In this document: positions 59,101 through 64,000 of the stretch, piece after piece
Numbering within the stretch: position 1 is the stretch's first letter
Layout: the number at the start of each line of letters is the position of its first letter
Notes under the pieces: generated by a model
What the model saw: only the letters and a program-made list of their open reading frames with translations
Told to the model about the DNA's origin: nothing
Databases searched by the model: none
Origin: Pseudogemmobacter lacusdianii
Lineage (GTDB): Bacteria > Pseudomonadota > Alphaproteobacteria > Rhodobacterales > Rhodobacteraceae
Assembly: GCF_030848395.1 (NCBI RefSeq)
Contig: NZ_JAVDBT010000011.1
Span: 82,453-146,452 of the forward strand
DNA length: 64,000 bases
Direction of reading: 5' to 3'
Made by a program: the position numbers and the translations under genes

Positions 59101-60518
59101 ATGCGGGCGGCACCGGGCGCAGCTATCACGCCGAACTCTCGGCGCGGAACCAGCGCCTGCGGGTGCATTATCTGCTGGAACCGGGCTGGAAGGCTGACAC
59201 CGCCATTCAGGGCCTTGGGCGCACCAATCGCACCAATCAGGCGCAGCCGCCCCTGTTCCGGCCGATTGCGACCGATGTGAAGGCGGAAAAGCGCTTCCTC
59301 AGCACCATCGCACGGCGGCTCGACACGCTCGGGGCGATCACCCGCGGGCAACGCCAGACCGGCGGGCAGGGGCTGTTCCGGCCCGAAGACAATCTGGAAA
59401 GCCCCTATGCCCGGGCTGCTTTGCGTCAGCTCTACCTCCTGCTGGTACGCGGCAAGGTCGAGGGTTGCTCGCTGGAGCGGTTTGAATCCGCCACCGGCCT
59501 GAAGCTGATGGACTCAAACGGCATCAAGGATGAGCTGCCGCCGATCACTACCTTCCTCAACCGCTTGCTGGCGCTGACCATCGAATTGCAAGGCATTCTC
59601 TTCACCGCTTTCGAGCAGCTGCTGGAGGCCAAGGTCGAGGGGGCGATCGCGGCGGGGATCTATGATCTGGGTCTCGAGACGCTGAAGGCCGAAAGCTTCA
59701 CTGTCACCGACCGGCAGGTGATCTACTCCCATCCCGGCACCGGGGCCGAGACCCGGCTCCTGACCATCACTGAGCGGCGGCGCAACACGCCCTTGCTGCT
59801 CGATGCTGTGCTCGACGAGTTGGACGATCCACGCGCAGTCTTGCTGGTCAACAGCCGCTCCGGCCGCGCGGCTGTGCAGGTGCCGACCACCTCGATCATG
59901 CTTGACGATGGCGAGATAGAACGTCGTGTGCGCTTGATCCGGCCGATGGAAGCCTTCAGCATGTCCGTCAGGATGATGAGTGACACGCTTTGGGTTGAGA
60001 CTGACAGTAAGACCTTCGCGGCCGCATGGCGGGCCGAGGTCGCCGATGTGCCGGAGTTCTCGGATGCCACGCTGCATGTGGTTTCGGGGTTGCTGCTGCC
60101 GGTCTGGAAGCGCCTGCCGCAGGATGAGACCCGCGTCTATCGCCTGCAGACCGATGACGGCGAGCGGATCATCGGCCGCCGGGTCTCGCCCGCCTGGGCA
60201 ACGAACGCCACCGCAAGCGGAGCGTCCAGCCTGACCCCGGATCAGGCCTACGCCGCATTGCTCGACGGGCGGACCGTCCTCGATCTTGCCGAGGGCCTGC
60301 AACTGCGTCGCTCGCGGGTGATGGGAGCGAACCGGATCGAACTGACCGGCTTCTCGGAAGCGATGCGCGAGCGGCTGCGGGCTTGGGGGCTCTTCAGCGA
60401 GATCATCTCCTGGAAGCTGCGCTTCTTCGTGCCGGTGGGTGCAAATGGCACCGACATCCTCGGCAAACTGCTCGCGGTCTATCCGATCAGCCGTATCACC
60501 GAGCGGGAGGCGGCATGA
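56190..60518 (+). CDS. DarB-like methyltransferase/strawberry-notch helicase
   Basis: 1442 residues. The N-terminal third is a SAM-dependent DNA methyltransferase-like domain with motif I LEPSAGTGLMA and the amino-methyltransferase motif VLMNPPFSAL. A superfamily-2 helicase follows with Walker A MLGDGTGAGKGRQ (about residue 495) and the DESH box (VVIFDESHAM). The C-terminal strawberry-notch domain has FSDAGGTGRSYHAELSARNQ and AIQGLGRTNRTNQAQP. Phage P1 DarB joins a methyltransferase and a helicase and protects DNA from type I restriction. A similar protective or transfer role here is inference. The methyltransferase may be inactive, as other motifs were not checked. The leader resembles that of ArdB. 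Confidence 0.85.
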   Translation: MNDLSPAATAQAPVAPTPVPAARCILTAAEELLPHLERGRRIDSTVLRGAMETAFGASDASGLWDWKDAYEACEVATVLFLRKFGSALLRKAAAPEARLAALTKIAALLPSHTRRSEESQALQQFSTPLPLGLAAVTAASITPADLVLEPSAGTGLMAILAGIACRSLALNELAETRADLLSSLFPALPVTRFDAAQIHDHLDAGVVPSVVLMNPPFSALANVTTRVADAAFRHIVSALARLAPGGRLVTITGAGFGPEAPAWREAFIRLQEHGRVAFTAAVDGAAYAKHGTTFDTRLTVIDKIPAEDPSSFPASSGIAPDVATLLRWIAAQVPPRCVVDLPRPPAAPAAARTVRSYLAQAGATKSPQVTLTTSNAVELAYDTLDWTPPEAARLSDAIYEEYALQAIRIPGAAPHPTKLVQSAAMASVAPPRPSYRPLLPADICARLSDAQLETVIYAGEAHSDHLAGSWTLDETMDKVSAAAPDAVGAVRFRRGFMLGDGTGAGKGRQSAGIILDNWLRGRRKALWISKSDKLIEDAQRDWSALGQEKLLITPLSRFAQGKAITLSEGILFTTYATLRSDDRGEKVSRVRQIVDWLGSDFDGVVIFDESHAMQNAAGGKGERGDVAASQQGRAGLRLQHALPDARVVYVSATGATTVHNLAYAQRLGLWGGEDFPFATRAEFVEAIEAGGVAAMEVLARDLRSLGLYTARSLSYDGVEYELIEHQLTEEQRRIYDSYAGAFAVIHNNLDAAMDAANITGSDGTLNRQAKSAARSAFESTKQRFFGHLLTSMKTPTLLGSITEDLEAGHAAVIQIVSTGEALMERRLAEIPTEEWNDLNTDLSPREYVMSYLQHSFPVQLYEPFSDGGGNVSSRPVFRDGQPVESREAVSRRDAMIEHLAGLPPVPGALDQIIQHFGTEMVAEVTGRSRRIIRKGDGPAARLAVENRPSSANLAETQAFMDDGKRILVFSDAGGTGRSYHAELSARNQRLRVHYLLEPGWKADTAIQGLGRTNRTNQAQPPLFRPIATDVKAEKRFLSTIARRLDTLGAITRGQRQTGGQGLFRPEDNLESPYARAALRQLYLLLVRGKVEGCSLERFESATGLKLMDSNGIKDELPPITTFLNRLLALTIELQGILFTAFEQLLEAKVEGAIAAGIYDLGLETLKAESFTVTDRQVIYSHPGTGAETRLLTITERRRNTPLLLDAVLDELDDPRAVLLVNSRSGRAAVQVPTTSIMLDDGEIERRVRLIRPMEAFSMSVRMMSDTLWVETDSKTFAAAWRAEVADVPEFSDATLHVVSGLLLPVWKRLPQDETRVYRLQTDDGERIIGRRVSPAWATNATASGASSLTPDQAYAALLDGRTVLDLAEGLQLRRSRVMGANRIELTGFSEAMRERLRAWGLFSEIISWKLRFFVPVGANGTDILGKLLAVYPISRITEREAA

Positions 60519-60522
60519 TGAC

Positions 60523-60744
60523 CTATCCTGCCAACGCTTTCCGCAGCGCCTCGGTGACGAAGGCGCTCTTGTTGCCGACTTCGTTCAGCTTTGCGGCGAT
60601 GTCGGCGTCGATCATCAGGTTCATCCGAACCTTCTTCTCGCCCGGCAATAGTGCCGGGCGTCCACGCCGAGCGGTGGCGAAGAAGCTGTCGCCGAGATCG
60701 CCGACCTCGCCATCGCTATCGATCAGCGGCCTATCCTTGTTCAT
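60523..60744 (-). CDS. brnA: BrnA-type antitoxin
   Basis: 73 residues. The C-terminal ribbon-helix-helix (KKVRMNLMIDADIAAKLNEV, GNKSAFVTEALRKALAG) is typical of BrnA. It neutralises BrnT and represses the operon. It overlaps the toxin gene by 14 bp, in the usual toxin-first order. It is convergent with the helicase gene, 4 nt away. Confidence 0.8.
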   Translation of the reverse strand: MNKDRPLIDSDGEVGDLGDSFFATARRGRPALLPGEKKVRMNLMIDADIAAKLNEVGNKSAFVTEALRKALAG

Positions 60745-60997
60745 AGCGCTTCCTTTCCCTTGTGTTGGCCTTGCGCAGGCTGATCACCCGCAGCGCCTTG
60801 CCGCGGACGCACCAGGCCACCACGCAAAGCCGGTCATGGATCGGGACGAGGCTGACAAAGCGGCGCTCGCCGTATTCCTCCCGCAGATCCTCGGCGGTCA
60901 GGGCGTCATCCCAACGCGCCGCGGCAACATCGGCAAAGTCGAGGCCCCGTTCCTGCAGGGTGCGCGCGCGTTTGTCTTCGTCCCAGTCCAGATCCAT
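60731..60997 (-). CDS. brnT: BrnT-type ribonuclease toxin
   Basis: 88 residues. MDLDWDEDKRARTLQERGLD is the BrnT N-terminus; RFVSLVPIHDRLCVVAWCVR and RVISLRKANTRERKRYEQ complete the RelE-like fold with the basic C-terminal helix. BrnT cleaves mRNA. The ATG at 60997 matches the family start; 61015 adds six residues. The promoter region shared with the toprim gene contains AAAGTGTGTATAGTTATTTT. Confidence 0.82.
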   Translation of the reverse strand: MDLDWDEDKRARTLQERGLDFADVAAARWDDALTAEDLREEYGERRFVSLVPIHDRLCVVAWCVRGKALRVISLRKANTRERKRYEQG

Positions 60998-61071
60998 GCG
61001 CTCAAGATAGGGCAACGTGCCTCACGGCACAATAAAAGTGTGTATAGTTATTTTCGGCATGAGGTGTCGTG

Positions 61072-62115
61072 ATGGCTCGCATCGATGCCGCCGATCTGTC
61101 GCACCGTCTTGGCCAACAGGCCGAGGCGGTGTGTCGGCACTATCTGTCGAATGGCCGCAAACAGGGCAATTACTGGCAGGTCGGCGATGTGCGCAATGAA
61201 CCGGGGCGGTCGATGTTCGTCCGTCTGACGGGTCCGGCGTCGGGCAAAGGTGCTGCTGGAAAGTGGACCGATAGCGCTACGGCCGAGCACGGTGATCTGC
61301 TCGATGTGATCCGCGAAAGCCTTTGCCTTAGCGACTTCGCCGATGTGGCCGAGGAAGCCCGTCGATTCCTCAGCCTGCCGCAGCTCGAACCGGCACCGGA
61401 GGCGAAGACGCGCAGATCGGCACCAGTTCCTTCTGGATCACCTGACGCTGCAGAGCGGCTCTGGCGCATGTCCCGGTCCATCCGGGGCACGCTGGCCGGC
61501 ACCTATTTGCGCAAGCGCGGCCTGAAGGATCTGCGCGATACCGACAACCTTCGCTTTCACCCTGACTGCTACTACCGCCCGGAAGGCGCAGGTCCGACCG
61601 AGACCTGGCCCGCGCTGATCGCCAGGATCACCGATCTCGACGGCAAACTCACCGGCGTGCACCGCACCTGGCTCACCCGCGATGGCAGCGGGAAAGCGCC
61701 TCTAGACCCGCCGCGAAAGGCGATGGGAGATCTGCTCGGCAACGCGGTCCGGTTTGGTCACGTGCAAGATGTCATGGCGGCAGGAGAGGGCATCGAGACC
61801 GTGCTCTCGCTGCGCCAGATCCTGCCAAAGATGCCGATGCTCGCGGCTCTCTCCGCAGGACATCTCGCAGCCATCCTGTTCCCGGCTACTCTGCGCAGGC
61901 TCTATATCATCCGCGATAATGATCCGGCCGGCGACGGCGCGCGGGACAGTCTGGTCGCCCGGGCACACGAGGCCGGGATCGAACCCATCACGCTCTCGCC
62001 CATGCTGGGGGATTTCAACGACGATCTCATGGGACCGGGTCTGGAGGCACTTCGGGCGCAGGTCCGGGGGCAACTCGCCCCGGAGGACGTCAGCCGCTTC
62101 ATGACCCTACGCTGA
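61072..62115 (+). CDS. Toprim-domain protein (plasmid primase-like)
   Basis: 347 residues. The N-terminal half contains a zinc-finger-less primase-like region (CRHYLSNGRKQGNYWQVGDV, GKGAAGKWTDSATAEHGDLL). The C-terminal half is a toprim domain with AGEGIETVLSLRQILPKMPM and RRLYIIRDNDPAGDGARDSL, carrying the catalytic Glu and DxD. Such DUF7146/toprim proteins accompany plasmid and ICE modules and may prime DNA synthesis. The start at ATG 61072 has GTG 61069 as an alternative. It is divergent from brnT. Confidence 0.85.
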   Translation: MARIDAADLSHRLGQQAEAVCRHYLSNGRKQGNYWQVGDVRNEPGRSMFVRLTGPASGKGAAGKWTDSATAEHGDLLDVIRESLCLSDFADVAEEARRFLSLPQLEPAPEAKTRRSAPVPSGSPDAAERLWRMSRSIRGTLAGTYLRKRGLKDLRDTDNLRFHPDCYYRPEGAGPTETWPALIARITDLDGKLTGVHRTWLTRDGSGKAPLDPPRKAMGDLLGNAVRFGHVQDVMAAGEGIETVLSLRQILPKMPMLAALSAGHLAAILFPATLRRLYIIRDNDPAGDGARDSLVARAHEAGIEPITLSPMLGDFNDDLMGPGLEALRAQVRGQLAPEDVSRFMTLR

Positions 62116-62467
62116 TCCGCCGGGAACGGGGAGGGTGATCGGGCGGGCGCGCTCCTGCCCGGGCACACAGAGGAGGCAACCCCCTTCGGCAAGAGGACCG
62201 CGCCGAGGCCTTCTCAGAGGGCGAGCGGCCCACAAACGCTCCGGCCCGGCAATGGCGGCGCCCGACTGATTTCCGTCGGCGGGCCCGCCACCCCACGCGA
62301 CAAGTCGCGCGGGGACCCCGTCTGCCCCGCCTTTACATCGCGAAGCAAATCAGCCTGGCTTTGCCATCAAGGCCCGCGGGTGCGCGGGCTGCCCGGCCGG
62401 AGCGCCCGTGGGCTTGTCGTCGCCAGAAGGCCGCGACGGTCGCGGTCCAATTCGAAGGATGCATCCC
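62116..62467. other. Structured leader region, no gene
   Basis: 350 bp, GC-rich, with inverted repeats such as CGCGAC (62296-62301)/GTCGCG (62304-62309) and CGCCCG…CGGGCG-type stems. It probably holds the promoter and leader of the DUF2493 gene; it does not carry the GA-rich box of the other leaders. Confidence 0.4.
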
Positions 62468-63394
62468 ATGTATGCCCAGGACACATTCGAGCCCGATCAC
62501 ACCATTTCCCCGACCGGCCACATCATCGAGGACATGCAGCTCTATGGCTATCGTCCCGCCGAGGGCGAGGCAGATCCCCGGCCCACCCCCGAAGACCAGG
62601 CCATCCAGACCGCAGTCTCCGACATCTTCGATGCCCTCATTTCCACCATGGCCGATACCAGCCTCGATTTCGACCTCGACGAGATCCTCTGGTCGACCGT
62701 CAACACCTTCCACCGCGCCGCCGAGCGGATCGAACGCAAACTGGATGACAACGAGCAGGCGCAGAAACGCCTCCAGCGCGAACAGGATGGCAGCGAGGTC
62801 AAATCCGTCCAACTCGAGAGCCTGATCGGCATCGGCGGCAATCTGATCGAGCGCCGTGAGAGCCTGGAACTCTTCCGCGAAACCGCCGCTGACATCTTCT
62901 TGCGCGTGACCGGCACCCATTGGGCCCCGCGTTCGGGCTCACGTACCAATCATCGCCATCTGACCGCAGCGATGATCGACAGCCGCGACTTTCTCGCCGC
63001 CAAAAAGATCGCCGAGACCGAGATGCTGGTCCCGCCGGGGCCGAAGGTTGCATTCTCCGGCGGGGATACCACCGATCACCGCACGATCTGGGACCGTCTC
63101 GATCAGATCCACGCCAAACACCCGGACATGGTGCTGATGCATGGTGGAAGCCCGAAGGGTGCCGAGCGCATCGCCGCCACCTGGGCCAGCAACCGCAAGG
63201 TGCCGCAGGTTGCCTTCAAGCCGGACTGGACCAAACACGCCAAGGCCGCGCCCTTCAAGCGCAATGACCAGATGCTCGACTGCCTGCCGATCGGTGTCAT
63301 CATCTTCCCCGGCACCGGCATCCAGGAGAACCTCGCCGACAAGGCCCGCAAGATGGGCATCCCGGTTTACCGCATGGCGAAGGGTGGCGCGTGA
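62468..63394 (+). CDS. DUF2493 (SLOG-like) protein
   Basis: 308 residues. The C-terminal domain (about 210-305) has PKVAFSGGDTTDHRTIWDRL, VLMHGGSPKGAERIAATWAS and the FPGTGIQENLADKARKMGIP stretch, a DUF2493 domain of the SLOG/Rossmann-like type that probably binds a nucleotide. The N-terminal half is helical and acidic. These proteins are frequent in the same plasmid modules. The ATG at 62468 follows AAGGATGC. Confidence 0.87.
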   Translation: MYAQDTFEPDHTISPTGHIIEDMQLYGYRPAEGEADPRPTPEDQAIQTAVSDIFDALISTMADTSLDFDLDEILWSTVNTFHRAAERIERKLDDNEQAQKRLQREQDGSEVKSVQLESLIGIGGNLIERRESLELFRETAADIFLRVTGTHWAPRSGSRTNHRHLTAAMIDSRDFLAAKKIAETEMLVPPGPKVAFSGGDTTDHRTIWDRLDQIHAKHPDMVLMHGGSPKGAERIAATWASNRKVPQVAFKPDWTKHAKAAPFKRNDQMLDCLPIGVIIFPGTGIQENLADKARKMGIPVYRMAKGGA

Positions 63395-63402
63395 GCGCCA
63401 CC
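63383..63402 (+). terminator. Hairpin on the stop codon of the DUF2493 gene
   Basis: GGTGGCGC (63383-63390), loop GTGA (containing part of the stop), GCGCCACC (63395-63402): perfect 8-bp stem around the TGA. Compare 43828-43847. Confidence 0.55.
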
Positions 63403-63553
63403 CCAACCTGTCCACAATCTCAGCACGGCGCTTCCAGATTTTTGAAAATTCCGTCGGAAACAGCGGCGACCGTGAACCGGGTCTGTGGAAACCATAAACC
63501 TTGTCCAGGTCTCGCTATACCCGCTAGGCAGCAAATATTTCGCATCCATTTCG
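63403..63553. other. Intergenic region before the rsuA fragment
   Basis: About 150 bp, nothing recognised. Confidence 0.3.
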
Positions 63554-63946
63554 CTATAGAAAGATCAATTGCCGCTCTTCTCCCGCAAGCTGTCTCCATG
63601 CGCCGGCAATCAGATCCCCGGGCAAGTGTAATTGCCCCAATCTTTCGCGATGTAGCGCCTCAACATGGTTCCCGCAGGCTGCAAACATGCGGCGCACCTG
63701 ATGGTATCGTCCCTCGGTAATCGTCAGATATGCTTCGGTCGGTGCGACGACCTTCAGCACTGCGGGGTCCAGCGGTTTCGTCTCACCCTTCAGCATCAGG
63801 GTACCAGAGGCGAACAGCTCCACCTCATCCTCATTCAGGGGGCGGGAAAGGGTCGCGCGATAGGTCTTGCTGACCTTCCGTTTCGGGCTTGTGACGCGGT
63901 GCAGGAACTCGCCGTCGTCGGTCAGCAGCAACAGGCCAGCCCACAT
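63554..63946 (-). pseudogene. rsuA: 16S rRNA pseudouridine synthase (RsuA-like), 5'-truncated
   Basis: 130 residues. GLLLLTDDGEFLHRVTSPKR and TEGRYHQVRRMFAACGNHVE are the C-terminal half of RsuA. The S4 domain, the GRLDxDTxG catalytic motif and about the first 100 residues are absent. In the same frame TAA occurs 13 codons before the apparent start. It is a truncated core gene, probably cut by recombination at the island edge. The intact start may lie elsewhere. Confidence 0.8.
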
Positions 63947-64000
63947 TTCCCAAGTAAGGCGCTGATTTCGCTGTCCTGACCATTATATTTCCTATATAAA

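Overview
The window is GC-rich alphaproteobacterial DNA, most like the Rhodobacterales (Paracoccus/Rhodobacter relatives). The evidence is codon use, an SQR-OsmC neighbourhood, TAT-type leaders, an H-NS/HvrA-like protein, and plasmid or ICE families common in that order (DUF932, DUF736, DUF2493, strawberry-notch helicase, toprim). It looks like accessory DNA, either a megaplasmid or a large integrated island. No rRNA, tRNA or CRISPR array was seen.

Layout. (1) 1-8.7 kb: OsmC, sulfide:quinone reductase and a small membrane protein; an AraC regulator divergent to an SLC13-type permease; then a periplasmic thiol-disulfide block (DsbA-like, frameshifted DsbD, TlpA-like) ending in an L,D-transpeptidase lipoprotein. 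Two truncated convergent genes meet near 8.8 kb. (2) 9.1-14.2 kb, minus strand: an operon of exported proteins around a von Willebrand A protein with tandem Ig-like repeats, plus a membrane protein. (3) 14.4-17.7 kb: a SUOX-fold periplasmic protein coupled to a hybrid of histidine kinase and LuxR-type response regulator. (4) 17.8-26.9 kb: plasmid/ICE genes (XRE, H-NS, nuclease, DUF932, RadC-like, HU, large ParB-like) with a stop-interrupted clbS/dfsB and a universal stress protein. (5) 27-39.4 kb: a nitric-oxide-type cassette (truncated globin, Rrf2 regulator, DUF1971), a LuxR/alpha-beta-hydrolase fusion, a run of small exported proteins, an LRR protein, SulP, an Ldh-family dehydrogenase, and a decayed aldo/keto reductase-AraC pair. 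(6) 40-48.7 kb: DUF736, HipBA, an orphan AbiEi, and a train of plasmid accessory genes ending with ArdB. (7) 48.9-55.8 kb: a 5'-truncated release-factor-like gene, a tandem USP, small exported proteins, an IS256-family remnant, and a sodium:solute symporter with an unlisted 43-residue partner. (8) 56-64 kb: a 1442-residue methyltransferase/strawberry-notch helicase, BrnTA, toprim, DUF2493, and a 5'-truncated rsuA.

The most interesting signal is non-coding. Six unrelated island genes (DUF932, ParB-like, a 187-residue hypothetical, the DUF6878-like gene, ArdB, and the helicase) carry a similar 83-99 nt leader. Each leader has an 11-nt GA-rich box followed by one or two hairpins next to, or covering, the Shine-Dalgarno sequence. 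Several stems differ in sequence but still pair, so a shared post-transcriptional control of the island is plausible. The window also holds many broken genes (dsbD, an operon member at 9.4 kb, clbS, AKR, araC, a secreted-protein gene at 55 kb, rsuA, baeRF). Some lesions are single-base indels in homopolymers, which could be sequencing errors. Others are nonsense changes or truncations, which suggest real decay.
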